The notes beneath the pieces are model-generated. The model was not told the DNA's origin, made no database searches, and saw only the letters and a list, made by a program, of their open reading frames with translations. A program made the translations under genes and the position numbers. Positions 13,880 to 21,195 of a stretch of DNA of 32,787 nucleotides are shown piece by piece. This stretch comes from a virus, in the IMG/VR virus record IMGVR_UViG_3300035698_001483, positions 1-32,787 of that record; one strand, 5' to 3'. Positions within the stretch are counted from its first letter, which is position 1. Each line of letters starts with the position of its first letter.

Positions 13880-13933
13880 TTCTTCATCTAGCGTAGGCAC
13901 TAGACTATCTGCTGATAAACAGAGCGGCTGCTT

Positions 13934-14056
13934 CTAATCCTTCTTTTTGGGTTTTTTCTTAGAACGTTCTGCCTCACGCCTTTTCATCACATCGACATGA
14001 CACCATTGTTCTAGCTTTATGTCCCAAACATATTCTTTTCTTGGTTCATCAGACAC
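13934..14056 (-). CDS. Small very basic protein, 40 aa
   Basis: Starts with GTG 14056 overlapping the previous stop (GTGTCTGA), then SDEPRKEYVWDIKLEQWCHV and a Lys-rich end (SKKKPKKKD). The frame is open further upstream, but that part reads through the preceding gene out of frame. It could also be the C-terminal part of that gene joined by a frameshift. No family. Confidence 0.55.
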   Translation of the reverse strand: MSDEPRKEYVWDIKLEQWCHVDVMKRREAERSKKKPKKKD

Positions 14057-14201
14057 CTTGACTGAATCCCACCTTGAGGTCGCTATCCTTAGCTTCGCCA
14101 ATCGCAATCTCACGACCTTCCACTTCGATAACTGCCGACTTAACTTCATCGGCACTAAAAGTGATTCCCGCCACCTCTATAGTGTCTGGATTTTCTGTCA
14201 T
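14049..14201 (-). CDS. Small acidic protein, 50 aa
   Basis: MTENPDTIEVAGITFSADEV continuing to LKVGFSQGV, from ATG 14201, which shares its A with the preceding stop (TAATG). AAGGAGG lies 13 bases upstream, inside the preceding gene. No family recognised. Confidence 0.65.
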   Translation of the reverse strand: MTENPDTIEVAGITFSADEVKSAVIEVEGREIAIGEAKDSDLKVGFSQGV

Positions 14202-14327
14202 TAGCTAGTTACTGCCTCCTTGACGTTGTTAAACATAGTGATGAAACTATCCTTAGTGAGGTTGTCGAGGGGATAGGAACTGTCGTTGCCGCTTGTTTTC
14301 AAATAAAAGGCGAAGGGTAATTTTCAT
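14201..14327 (-). pseudogene. Small ORF with single-base frameshift near its start
   Basis: The long open frame reads LPFAFYLKTSGNDSSYPLDN and on to VKEAVTS, but begins straight after a TGA. The only good ATG (14327) is one base out of frame; removing one A from the run AAAA after ATG gives MKLPFAFYLK and a continuous 41-residue protein. It is the first gene after promoter 14366-14394. A sequencing error, real decay or slippage could explain this. Confidence 0.55.
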
Positions 14328-14365
14328 TGCATTGAGTATAGGAACCCCGTTTGCCTTTGTACTCT

Positions 14366-14394
14366 ATTATAGTCTATCCTCGCTTGTTTGTCAA
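14366..14394 (-). promoter_or_regulatory. Sigma-70-type promoter of the tRNA/tmRNA transcript
   Basis: Minus strand: TTGACA, 17 bases, TATAAT. It precedes three small ORFs, tRNA-Thr, tmRNA, tRNA-Trp and the exported Cys/Arg-rich gene, with no clear promoter between. Confidence 0.87.
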
Positions 14395-14418
14395 TAGGAA
14401 ACCGAAAAGTTTCTCAAA

Positions 14419-14799
14419 TTATTTCTTGTTGAAGAACTTCTTGATTTGCTTGGGAATCTTCGACGTTTCCGACTCGCCCTTGGGGGTCATCGTGTAGTAA
14501 AACTCTCCATCTTCACCGATCAGTTGGTCGATCACCCCGTTGTTTATTAGGGATATGAGATTGTCTTCCATATCCTGTATAATCTTCGCGTTGTTCTTCT
14601 TCATCGCTTCGAGCATCGGAGGAGTTCCTCCCATTTCGAATTCGAGAACATCGAAGATACGCCCCGATTCTCTCAATGAGTTTCGGGTTAGTTCTTCAGC
14701 AATGTCGTTGGCTTCAAACGGGCAGTCATACGTCCCAACAGGCTCTAATTGGTCGCTGTCGCAGATCATAATAACTACATAGATCATTTTTTTACTCAT
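14419..14799 (-). CDS. Phage protein, unknown
   Basis: 126 residues with AAGGAGAACCCG upstream. N-terminus MIYVVIMICDSDQLEPVGTY is a strand-turn-strand pattern; the rest is mixed, with a C-terminal part (VIDQLIGEDGEFYYTMTPKG) resembling a winged-helix hairpin and a Lys-rich end. Function unknown. Last gene of the transcript from promoter 18365-18392. Confidence 0.75.
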   Translation of the reverse strand: MSKKMIYVVIMICDSDQLEPVGTYDCPFEANDIAEELTRNSLRESGRIFDVLEFEMGGTPPMLEAMKKNNAKIIQDMEDNLISLINNGVIDQLIGEDGEFYYTMTPKGESETSKIPKQIKKFFNKK

Positions 14800-14989
14800 C
14801 GGGTTCTCCTTCGTAAGGATAGTGTGAAGCTAATTCAGTTAAACATGTATCGCAAATGTCTACCCAACCGCTGGTTGGATTTATCTTGACTGTCCTGATC
14901 GTCTGGAACGAGTCACAATAGATACACTCTCCGATTGTGGGAGGGTATGGATCGCAATATTCGTCCTCATTCTTTGTTCTTTGTGGCAT
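14792..14989 (-). CDS. Small zinc-ribbon protein
   Basis: 65 residues from ATG 14989 (MPQRTKNEDEYCDPYPPT), chosen for GGAGGCCGGTC upstream. CIYC and CDTC, about 26 residues apart, form a probable zinc site. Overlaps the next gene by eight bases. Function unknown. Confidence 0.72.
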   Translation of the reverse strand: MPQRTKNEDEYCDPYPPTIGECIYCDSFQTIRTVKINPTSGWVDICDTCLTELASHYPYEGEPDE

Positions 14990-15473
14990 GACCGGCCTCC
15001 ACCATTTTCTCGGAAGTGTTGTCTGGAATACCATCGTCGTCCGTGTCTTTATAAATATACGCCAAAACTCTCCCAAAAGTGAGGGAATCCTGTAATTTGT
15101 TCGACATTGGTATGTCTACGAGTACAATATCTCCCTCTTTAAGCATTGATTGTAGGTAAGCCTTAGCTTCCAACCCTCGTTTTTTCTCCTCTTTGTCCCT
15201 TGTTCTCACCTCTGCCGCCCAACAATCCAGCATACGAACGCGGATCTCTTTGGTTAGTTCGAGTACGACAGTATCACCATCGTAGACGCTTTTTACCCTA
15301 GCGGACGTTACCATTCGCTCTTGCGGAATCTCCATTGGTTCTGTGACCATATTAGTCTCAACCTGACGTTCCACCAACGATGGGTCGAGGTTGTGAATTA
15401 TCGTGGAGACAATCATACCAAGAATGAGGGTAATTATCATACAGCCAATCGGCGGGTGGTATGAATCATTCAT
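14967..15473 (-). CDS. Membrane-anchored staphylococcal-nuclease-like protein
   Basis: 168 residues from ATG 15473. Residues about 9-28 are a membrane segment (IGCMIITLILGMIVSTIIH). The SNase fold follows: ARVKSVYDGDTVVLEL, IRVRMLDCWAAEVR (Arg80, Asp83 and Glu88 in the places of nuclease R35, D40 and E43), and LTFGRVLAYIY (Arg in the place of R87). It ends with a Ca-loop-like DTDDDGIPD. With one N-terminal membrane span the domain probably faces the periplasm or the inner face of the membrane, where it could degrade host or competing phage DNA. A long-start reading from 15626 overlaps the upstream gene and is rejected. Confidence 0.83.
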   Translation of the reverse strand: MNDSYHPPIGCMIITLILGMIVSTIIHNLDPSLVERQVETNMVTEPMEIPQERMVTSARVKSVYDGDTVVLELTKEIRVRMLDCWAAEVRTRDKEEKKRGLEAKAYLQSMLKEGDIVLVDIPMSNKLQDSLTFGRVLAYIYKDTDDDGIPDNTSEKMVEAGHATKNKE

Positions 15474-15777
15474 ATTTATTTCCCACCACTTCTGAGTCTC
15501 TCTGCTCACTAAATGTCCTATAACCGGACCACTCTCCCCGATCATCGTCCCACTCGACCTCAAACGTATCAGGTGCTTCAAAGGTGAAATGTTGGATAAT
15601 GTCGCCCTCATAAATGTCTCGACCATTCTTATCGGTGATCCCTACGAATTGCTGGATGACATAATCATAATCGCCGTTGTTGTGGCACATATTTTCTTCG
15701 AACCAATATAGGTCGTCAAAGATTTCCATTTCTTTTGTACGTGTATTCCATGCTCGAAACTTAATTTTCCTACTCAT
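15466..15777 (-). CDS. YopX-family protein A
   Basis: 103 residues with the YopX pattern: IKFRAWNTRTKEM at the start, QFVGITDKNGRDIYEGDII in the middle, VEWDDDRGEW and VVGNKYE at the end. YopX proteins are common in phages; their molecular role is not established. It follows a second YopX gene with a four-base overlap. Confidence 0.88.
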   Translation of the reverse strand: MSRKIKFRAWNTRTKEMEIFDDLYWFEENMCHNNGDYDYVIQQFVGITDKNGRDIYEGDIIQHFTFEAPDTFEVEWDDDRGEWSGYRTFSEQRDSEVVGNKYE

Positions 15778-16232
15778 TTCTTAAACCCCTTGAAGATGTT
15801 GTCGATCTCAAAAATGTTACCGATGATTTCAAACCGTTTGGCAGTTGATGTGTTAAGGCCAAAACCGCTGGCTGGGTAGTCATCCTCACCTATGGAAAAC
15901 AGGGCCAATTGGTTAGTTTTCCCATAGACACCGACGACCCTATGGTTGTGGTATGATGTGTCGTAACAAGACTGCCCAGTGTGCTTAGTGTACAAAATGT
16001 CACCCTCGTAAATCTCTCTGCCGTTCTTATCTTTGATCCCCGTGTACTGCTGTGCCACAATACAGGTCTTCTCGAAGTTAACTGGGTTATCGTAGTAGCT
16101 AACTGGGCTATTGTAGTAGTGACTCTCGTAGTCGTATACTACCAAATCTCCCTCACCATCAATGGCATACATTGCGGCAGGTTCGAATCGACGAGCGACC
16201 TTGTTCCAGAATCTGAATTTGATTTTCCTCAT
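15774..16232 (-). CDS. YopX-family protein B
   Basis: 152 residues: IKFRFWNKVARRFEP, QYTGIKDKNGREIYEGDILY and FEIIGNIFEID match the same family as its neighbour, with longer insertions (a Tyr-rich stretch near residues 32-46). The start overlaps the previous stop by one base (TAATG). Confidence 0.87.
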   Translation of the reverse strand: MRKIKFRFWNKVARRFEPAAMYAIDGEGDLVVYDYESHYYNSPVSYYDNPVNFEKTCIVAQQYTGIKDKNGREIYEGDILYTKHTGQSCYDTSYHNHRVVGVYGKTNQLALFSIGEDDYPASGFGLNTSTAKRFEIIGNIFEIDNIFKGFKK

Positions 16233-16498
16233 TACTTGTCCCCACTGAATTCATCGAAATGATCCCATTCGTCCCAATCAATATGACCACGAACGAAAAG
16301 CTCGTCACCATTTTCTAAGAAGTCAACATAACGTTGGGCCGCCTTATCAGCCTTCCATTCCCAATATGCTTTCCTGTTAATGATGTGATACCAAGTAAGC
16401 AGGAACTTCTTTAACTGCCAACTCTTTAACCGTTGCCATTGCCAGTAGAGCAACCATCTTGTTGAACCAATTTTATGTTTGGGGAGTTTCATTCTCAT
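16232..16498 (-). CDS. Small Trp-rich basic protein
   Basis: 88 residues from ATG 16498 (MRMKLPKHKIG), with AAGGAGAAACCCA upstream. N-terminal half is basic and Trp-rich (RWLLYWQWQRLKSWQLKK), the end acidic (DWDEWDHFDEFSGD). The start lies inside the end of the endonuclease VII gene. No family. Confidence 0.72.
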   Translation of the reverse strand: MRMKLPKHKIGSTRWLLYWQWQRLKSWQLKKFLLTWYHIINRKAYWEWKADKAAQRYVDFLENGDELFVRGHIDWDEWDHFDEFSGDK

Positions 16499-17045
16499 TG
16501 GGTTTCTCCTTAAATGTTCGTCGTGGTAGGAATTGTAAGTGGAATTCTGCCTCACGCATCAGGTCGTGCAGCACCACAGCCATATCTGAACGATCTACTT
16601 CCTTCGCTTCCATAGACTCTATCATAAGCCCAATCTGCTTGAGTGCCTCATGGTAGTGTTCTGGAGCGTTGATGGTACGCCCATCTATGTCTGCTAACCT
16701 CATAACTTCTCCCTTCAAATAGTTCATGGCTCTTTGTAAGCCTTCAACGTCGTCACCCAACTTCCCTATGCCCTGATTGCAATTCCTGCAAATCCAACCA
16801 CGGAAGTCTCCAGTGCCGTGACAGTGATCTAGGACTAAGTTAGGTGTCTTTTTGTCGCAACACTCACAAGTGGGCGGTTTTGGCGGAGCGTTCTTCTTCG
16901 CCTCCGACAACTGCCTACTGGCTTTCTTCTCACACCCCTTACATTCAGACCTAGTGTACTGACCATCACTAGACCCTTTGTATAGCCTGCAAACGCGGAA
17001 GTCTTTAATAGGTTGCTCAACTCCACACTTCTTGCAGGTTTTCAT
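16473..17045 (-). CDS. Recombination endonuclease VII-family nuclease
   Basis: 190 residues. An N-terminal zinc site (CKKCG...CKGC) precedes the endonuclease VII domain: CECC, LVLDHCHGTGDFRGWICRNCN, GIGKLGDDVEGLQRAMNYL. The DHCH...N pattern is the His-Me finger of T4 gp49-type resolvases, which cleave branched DNA, or of related HNH homing enzymes. The C-terminal 75 residues are helical and unrecognised. With RuvB in the neighbouring operon it may serve Holliday-junction processing. Free-standing homing activity cannot be excluded. Confidence 0.85.
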   Translation of the reverse strand: MKTCKKCGVEQPIKDFRVCRLYKGSSDGQYTRSECKGCEKKASRQLSEAKKNAPPKPPTCECCDKKTPNLVLDHCHGTGDFRGWICRNCNQGIGKLGDDVEGLQRAMNYLKGEVMRLADIDGRTINAPEHYHEALKQIGLMIESMEAKEVDRSDMAVVLHDLMREAEFHLQFLPRRTFKEKPNENETPQT

Positions 17046-17047
17046 AA

Positions 17048-17116
17048 TTACCGCCCGTCAATTCGTCGTTGGATTGCTGCTGCTAGTCCAAGACCAAATG
17101 TTACTGATTTGTTCAT
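17048..17116 (-). CDS. Very small ORF, 22 aa
   Basis: MNKSVTFGLGLAAAIQRRID plus GR, from ATG 17116 with AGAGGAACAAGT upstream. The stop precedes the endonuclease VII start by two bases. It may couple translation of the nuclease, which otherwise has a weak site. Confidence 0.5.
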   Translation of the reverse strand: MNKSVTFGLGLAAAIQRRIDGR

Positions 17117-17167
17117 ACTTGTTCCTCTGTTGTTAAAAAATGTGAATCAACTACATCGCTGATTCGT

Positions 17168-17566
17168 TTATTGAGCAAACTCCAAAACCTTATCACCTTT
17201 ACTCAGCGGCAACGTGGCTCGATATGAATTGCGGTTGTCCACAACTCGATCTATGTTGTTGTTCTCCATGTTGGAAATGAGAATCTCGTCCTTGGGGTCG
17301 TTGCGATCCTTCACGTCCTGCAACGTCAGCACTGTCCCGCCAAGGAAGTAGTTGCAACTCTTGGCCGACTCCTTGCTGTTGAGTTCAGTACCGTCGTTCT
17401 GCCTCGTAGTGAAGAAGAAACTGTACGGACTCGCATTATGTCGCTCTTTGGTTCCCCTAGCCATTTCCATAGCCTTCTCTATGTCCCAAGCATAGATTTC
17501 TTTGGTTGATACTTCCGGCACGAATGTTCCCGGCGATACGAATGTCACAAAGTGTTTCTCAATCAT
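17168..17566 (-). CDS. Phage protein, unknown
   Basis: 132 residues from ATG 17566 (MIEKHFVTFVSPG), with ATAGGAGAAAAG upstream. Mixed alpha/beta; DIEKAMEMARGTKERHNASPYSF resembles a helix-strand unit. No family or catalytic motif. Part of the small-gene operon from promoter 18365-18392. Confidence 0.72.
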   Translation of the reverse strand: MIEKHFVTFVSPGTFVPEVSTKEIYAWDIEKAMEMARGTKERHNASPYSFFFTTRQNDGTELNSKESAKSCNYFLGGTVLTLQDVKDRNDPKDEILISNMENNNIDRVVDNRNSYRATLPLSKGDKVLEFAQ

Positions 17567-17577
17567 CTTTTCTCCTA

Positions 17578-17856
17578 TCAAGGCCATTGGCCGTTAGATT
17601 GACACCACGCATTGTATGACGCTTTCATTTGATTCAGTTTCCCATCTTCTCCAATCCCTCCGAAGTCCTTACTAATGTCAGTAACCTTATCGTAGCCACT
17701 GACCCTCCAGACCGTCATGTCTCCGCTTTCCAATAGCTTTTTGTTTGGTTCTTCTTGATCCGAACGAACAAGCCAATGCTGTACGTGGTACTTTTTAGTC
17801 CCACCAGCAACAATTCTTCCCCTGTGGAGAACAATGTATGAGTAGTTATTGGTCAT
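17578..17856 (-). CDS. Phage protein, unknown
   Basis: 92 residues from ATG 17856 (MTNNYSYIVLHRGRIV), preceded by AAAGGCAAAGAT; longer readings overlap the upstream zinc protein. Has KYHVQHWLVRSDQEEPNKKL and ends CQSNGQWP. Function unknown. Confidence 0.7.
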   Translation of the reverse strand: MTNNYSYIVLHRGRIVAGGTKKYHVQHWLVRSDQEEPNKKLLESGDMTVWRVSGYDKVTDISKDFGGIGEDGKLNQMKASYNAWCQSNGQWP

Positions 17857-18040
17857 ATCTTTGCCTTTTCTTTTTTCGGTACTTGGGGTCGCAGTCTTTA
17901 CAGCACCACTGATCCCAGAACTCTGGTTCTTCCTCAAAGTCCTCATAGGAAATGTCCCAACAGAGGGCGACTCCGCACCTCTCACAAATGGGCGTTAACC
18001 CACCAGTCCTTGAGTCTGTTACTCCTATGATTACATCCAC
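17846..18040 (-). CDS. Small zinc-binding protein
   Basis: 64 residues, probable GTG start at 18040 inside the end of the upstream membrane protein gene. CERC and CKDC about 26 residues apart, with another Cys beside each, suggest a zinc ribbon; the end is basic (YRKKKRQRYDQ). The start is uncertain because its ribosome site is weak. Confidence 0.6.
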   Translation of the reverse strand: MDVIIGVTDSRTGGLTPICERCGVALCWDISYEDFEEEPEFWDQWCCKDCDPKYRKKKRQRYDQ

Positions 18041-18327
18041 ATGGCAACTATGGAACCTGCACCCAAGAGGACTCCGCCCTTGAGAAGCGATCCGAACAAC
18101 GCTGTTGCCAATATCTCTCCCATCTTCTTGTCTCCGTTTGACGAGTTGTCATGCCTTACCGCACCAATTAGCATACCAACACCCATAGCCATCGGCAGGG
18201 TTAGCTCTACGTCGGTGAAGATAGGATAGGCGAACCAACTCCAGAGGGTCATCAGTGTGAATCCGTCAATAAACAGCACCGCAATGATGACCAAGAAAAA
18301 ACTAACTGTGTAACCTAAGAACTTCAT
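18031..18327 (-). CDS. Small integral membrane protein (3 TM)
   Basis: 98 residues with three hydrophobic segments: VSFFLVIIAVLFIDGFTLM, ELTLPMAMGVGMLIGAV and GSLLKGGVLLGAGSIVAMW. First gene after promoter 18365-18392. No family. Could alter the host membrane early in infection, from position only. Confidence 0.72.
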   Translation of the reverse strand: MKFLGYTVSFFLVIIAVLFIDGFTLMTLWSWFAYPIFTDVELTLPMAMGVGMLIGAVRHDNSSNGDKKMGEILATALFGSLLKGGVLLGAGSIVAMWM

Positions 18328-18364
18328 CGTGTATCCAATTTTGAATAGTGATTTGTACTACCCT

Positions 18365-18392
18365 AGTATAGCACACCGATTGTTAATGTCAA
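18365..18392 (-). promoter_or_regulatory. Sigma-70-type promoter of the small-gene operon
   Basis: Minus strand: TTGACA, 16 bases, TATACT. Transcription would start about 30 bases before ATG 18327 and run through the YopX, SNase and endonuclease VII genes to about 14.4 kb. Confidence 0.8.
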
Positions 18393-18431
18393 GTAGAATT
18401 CTCGTTAATTTTGAAAGTTCCGCCAATAAAA

Positions 18432-18557
18432 TTATTTGAGTTCACTCATAAGTGAAACGTCCATCTGGAATTCATCACCAACCTCACCGATCTTTGCCGT
18501 GTGAGAATAGCGGCGACCTCGATCATCTTCAACGATAGAGCAAACTAACCACTTCAT
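18432..18557 (-). CDS. Small protein, 41 aa
   Basis: MKWLVCSI then EDDRGRRYSHTAKIGEVGDE and ending SLMSELK, from ATG 18557 with AAAGGAGATACT upstream and a four-base overlap (ATGA) with the previous gene. No family. Confidence 0.72.
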   Translation of the reverse strand: MKWLVCSIVEDDRGRRYSHTAKIGEVGDEFQMDVSLMSELK

Positions 18558-19045
18558 AGTATCTCCTTTAACTGTTTGATTTGAATGTTGTGACAGTCGG
18601 CTTTCACTACGAAGTTGTTATTTCCGTCTGTCGAGCCTTTCTTTAAGACCCTAGCATCCTTGAAGTACTCTTTCTTGTCATACCAACCAAGCACCCAAGC
18701 CCTACCCCAACGTCTGTTCTTGTATTCAATCCGCACAAAAACATATCGGTCGCACCTCTGCTTGATGTTGAAAGTAGCAACCGAGCAATCGTAGTAGCCC
18801 TTTGGTGGACTGGTACAACGCTTTGTCTTAACGTCCCAAGTGATCGTCGGCTGATCTGCACTAACAATATCATAGTCGTAAGTGTTAGAGATAGTCCCTC
18901 CGATAATCTCGTTGGCAATTTCCTCTCCCAAGAAACCAGCGATGTTTCCCTCTCCACGCTCGATGGAGTTCTTTAGCTCTCCCATTTCACGAGCCTTACG
19001 CCACGCTCGTTGTTTCATTTCCTCTGTTATTTCGACTTCAATCAT
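18554..19045 (-). CDS. PD-(D/E)XK-like phage nuclease
   Basis: 163 residues. GNIAGFLGEEIANEIIGG contributes the helix with a conserved Glu, YDYDIVSAD the acidic strand, and TWDVKTKR the D-V-K pair of a PD-(D/E)XK active site; a strand-rich end follows (RYVFVRIEYKNR, AWVLGWYDKK). It may act on branched or modified DNA; substrate unknown. Its neighbours are RuvB and small genes. The fold assignment is from motif spacing only. Confidence 0.7.
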   Translation of the reverse strand: MIEVEITEEMKQRAWRKAREMGELKNSIERGEGNIAGFLGEEIANEIIGGTISNTYDYDIVSADQPTITWDVKTKRCTSPPKGYYDCSVATFNIKQRCDRYVFVRIEYKNRRWGRAWVLGWYDKKEYFKDARVLKKGSTDGNNNFVVKADCHNIQIKQLKEIL

Positions 19046-19049
19046 AGTC

Positions 19050-19298
19050 CTAACACATCCCTTTCGGTCCTTTAAGTTTTAGTCCTTTGATCTTAGCCCA
19101 CGCTATGACCTCACCGAAGTTACACACACCGTCAGCGTCATCCATCGGTCCAGAGATAACGGTATTGGCCTGAGTTTCGTTTTCTATCCTCGCATGACCA
19201 TGCCTGAGTCGGAAGTAAAAGTGTTCACCCTTACTGTTGTCCCACTCAAACACAGTTGGACAGGCGGGACACGTCTGTTCTAAGTTGTTGACTCTCAT
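19050..19298 (-). CDS. Small phage protein, unknown
   Basis: 82 residues, four-base overlap with ruvB. CPAC near the N-terminus and two later cysteines may bind zinc. HFYFRLRHGHARIENE and GEVIAWAKIKGLKLKG are mixed strand/helix. No family. Confidence 0.7.
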   Translation of the reverse strand: MRVNNLEQTCPACPTVFEWDNSKGEHFYFRLRHGHARIENETQANTVISGPMDDADGVCNFGEVIAWAKIKGLKLKGPKGMC

Positions 19299-20194
19299 AC
19301 CGCTACTCTCCCCTTGTTCGTTCTCTGAACTAAGCCCATCCTCATTAGGAATGGCTCAATGACATTCTCAATTGTCTCTACTTCAATGTTAAGAAGTGCA
19401 GACAAAGTTTTAAGTCCCACAGGCTTTACCTGTTTCTTCAACGCTTCCAGATATTTCCTGTCATCCTCTGTCATCCCATTGGGGTCAATCCTTCTGAGCG
19501 ACAACGCTGCTGTAACGTCAGCGATATTCATTGTGTCAGTCTTGGTAGCCACAGAAAAGTCCCTTACCCACTCTAGTAGTGAGTTAGCGATTCGCGGCGT
19601 TCCTCGGCTTGCTGTCGCTAGGGTCATCATTGACTCAGGCGAGAGTTTGACCTGTAGCTTCGCGCAATTCAGGTGGATAAGCTGATACAGGGTTTCAGGG
19701 TCGTAAAGTTCTAGGGTGAATTTTAGTTTGAAGCGATCCCGCAAAGGTGCTGCCAACGAACCCACTTCTGTAGTCGCACCAATCATAGTGAACTTAGGAA
19801 TGGGAACATCCACTACCTTGTCATCATTATTTTTCCCTGCCGTAATGCTAAGGGTAAAATCCTCCATCACAGGATAGAGAAATTCCTCAGCAACAGTTGT
19901 CATTCGGTGAATCTCGTCAACGAACAGGATTGAGTTTGGCTCTAACGCTACGAGGTACGGCACTATGTTCTTGGGTGATCTAAACGTTGCTCCGTTAGCT
20001 ACCTTGATGGATACACCTAGCTCGTTGGCAATAATCATAGCAAGGGTTGTCTTGCCTAATCCAGCAGGACCAGACGCCAACATATGAGGTAAAGCAGCGT
20101 TTCGAGCCTTTGCTGACACTATTGAGATACGTAGTGTTTCCTTGATATGATCCTGCCCTATCATTTCATCGAAGGTTTTTGGTCTGAACGTCAT
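19295..20194 (-). CDS. ruvB: RuvB-like Holliday junction branch-migration ATPase
   Basis: 299 residues aligned along most of bacterial RuvB: RPKTFDEMIGQDHIKE, Walker A GPAGLGKTT (42-50), Walker B DEIH (93-96), sensor I GATT (139-142), arginine-finger region PLRDRF (150-155), sensor II region SRGTPRIANSLL, and a C-terminal winged helix (PVGLKTLSALL...IEPFLMRMGLVQRT). RuvB hexamers pull DNA through a junction held by RuvA; no RuvA or RuvC is in the window, so it may use host RuvA or act alone with a phage resolvase such as the endonuclease VII protein at 16.5-17.0 kb. The Shine-Dalgarno is weak. Confidence 0.94.
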   Translation of the reverse strand: MTFRPKTFDEMIGQDHIKETLRISIVSAKARNAALPHMLASGPAGLGKTTLAMIIANELGVSIKVANGATFRSPKNIVPYLVALEPNSILFVDEIHRMTTVAEEFLYPVMEDFTLSITAGKNNDDKVVDVPIPKFTMIGATTEVGSLAAPLRDRFKLKFTLELYDPETLYQLIHLNCAKLQVKLSPESMMTLATASRGTPRIANSLLEWVRDFSVATKTDTMNIADVTAALSLRRIDPNGMTEDDRKYLEALKKQVKPVGLKTLSALLNIEVETIENVIEPFLMRMGLVQRTNKGRVAV

Positions 20195-20260
20195 GTTTTA
20201 TCCAGTTTTTAGTATTATCTAATATGACTTGTTGCTTATTTAATGGAAAACAAAATGAAA

Positions 20261-20440
20261 TTAAAAGTGGGAAACGTAATCGGGCATCTTGCTGTCGTCG
20301 AACTTTTTTACGGCGAAGGTAAAGAAAGAAAGACCCGAATCCACGGCCTCAATGGTGTCACGAATTTCCCGACCTAGTGGGTCTATAGCGTGGAAGATAT
20401 ATGTACGTAGTTCTCCTGTTCCCGGTATAATTCCTGACAT
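20261..20440 (-). CDS. Small protein, 59 aa
   Basis: MSGIIPGTGELRTYIFHAID and on to PDYVSHF, from ATG 20440 with TTAGGGAAAAG upstream. An earlier GTG at 20482 would fall at the expected transcription start of promoter 20488-20516 and is rejected. First gene of the ruvB unit. No family. Confidence 0.68.
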   Translation of the reverse strand: MSGIIPGTGELRTYIFHAIDPLGREIRDTIEAVDSGLSFFTFAVKKFDDSKMPDYVSHF

Positions 20441-20487
20441 CTTTTCCCTAACGGTTCTAAAATTTGTTCGGTTAATATCCACACTGT

Positions 20488-20516
20488 ATTATAGTCTACC
20501 AAAGCTGAATATCCAA
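20488..20516 (-). promoter_or_regulatory. Sigma-70-type promoter of the ruvB unit
   Basis: Minus strand: TTGGAT, 17 bases, TATAAT. The -35 is weaker than in the other promoters. Confidence 0.7.
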
Positions 20517-20541
20517 GGTAAAACTGGACCGACGGCGTTTA

Positions 20542-20662
20542 TACCTGTAAAGAGTATGGTGGTTCTTTAAGGTATTGTAGTAGTGTTTGTAGACAGTGTG
20601 GTCTTTAGTACTTAATTTTCTTCAATGCTAACATCAATCTTTGCAATCTCACTTTACAGGTA
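20542..20662. repeat. 11-bp perfect inverted repeat around 99 bases
   Basis: TACCTGTAAAG at 20542-20552 and its exact complement CTTTACAGGTA at 20652-20662. The stretch between has no ORF that I recognise. Could be a long RNA stem, a protein-binding pair, or ends of a tiny insertion. I see no gene from 20494 to 20662. Confidence 0.7.
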
Positions 20663-20839
20663 CTAGGTTACTCGCTCAGTATTGCCTAGTTTGTTGGATT
20701 GCCACACCTTGGGGTGGTCGTACACCCGCCATTCATCTACATTCCACAATGGGTAAGGACGCTCGGAAAATCAATTCCTACTTCACCCAATAACGTCTTT
20801 GGTACAAATTCTTGTGAACCGACAGACCTGAACTACCAT
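20663..20839 (-). pseudogene. Frameshifted small gene remnant
   Basis: Two overlapping frames look coding. The first reads GSQEFVPKTLLGEVGIDFPS then VLT; the second PLWNVDEWRVYDHPKVWQ then SNKLGNTERVT and a stop. One extra C in the CCC run at the junction would join them. The start is unclear: ATG 20839 is in a third frame. No family recognised. Confidence 0.45.
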
Positions 20840-20862
20840 GCCTGTCTTAAACTCTTTTCTAG

Positions 20863-20936
<74 letters not shown>

Positions 20937-20949
20937 CCGTCGTCAGTCG

Positions 20950-21195
20950 TTAACAAAGGATTCCGAGAACAGTTTCCGTTCCAGCATCCACTTCGGTGAG
21001 TCCAAGATCAACCTGAACATGCACCGCAACTTCCTTTAATTCGTTGAACTTCTTATCGCTCGCCTTGAGAACAGCAATTCTCTCTGGAACCTCGCTATAC
21101 TTGATAGCCATGCGGGATACGCAATGAGCTACCTGAGCCGCGAGTTTCCCCTCGGACATTTTAAGGTTTCTGCGATAATAGACTTTGACGTTCAT
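20950..21195 (-). CDS. pth2: Pth2-like peptidyl-tRNA hydrolase
   Basis: 81 residues matching the Pth2 fold in shortened form: VYYRRNLKMSEGKLAAQVAH (family pattern RxDLKMxxGKxAAQxxHA), a central stretch with ASDKKFNELKEVAVHVQVD, and LTEVDAGTETVLGI (family TxIxxGTxTVLxIGP). Pth2 usually has about 115-120 residues; the loss is mainly between the first two blocks and at the end. Pth2 cleaves the ester of peptidyl-tRNAs dropped by ribosomes, recycling the tRNA. It sits between two tRNA-Arg genes and one transcription block away from the tmRNA. Common in archaea and eukaryotes, less so in bacteria and phages. Confidence 0.82.
   Translation of the reverse strand: MNVKVYYRRNLKMSEGKLAAQVAHCVSRMAIKYSEVPERIAVLKASDKKFNELKEVAVHVQVDLGLTEVDAGTETVLGILC

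Noticed and set aside
15050-15057. TATAAATA, the T4 late promoter core, on the plus strand
   Set aside because: It lies inside the SNase gene, points against all genes, and no other copy before genes was seen. Probably chance.
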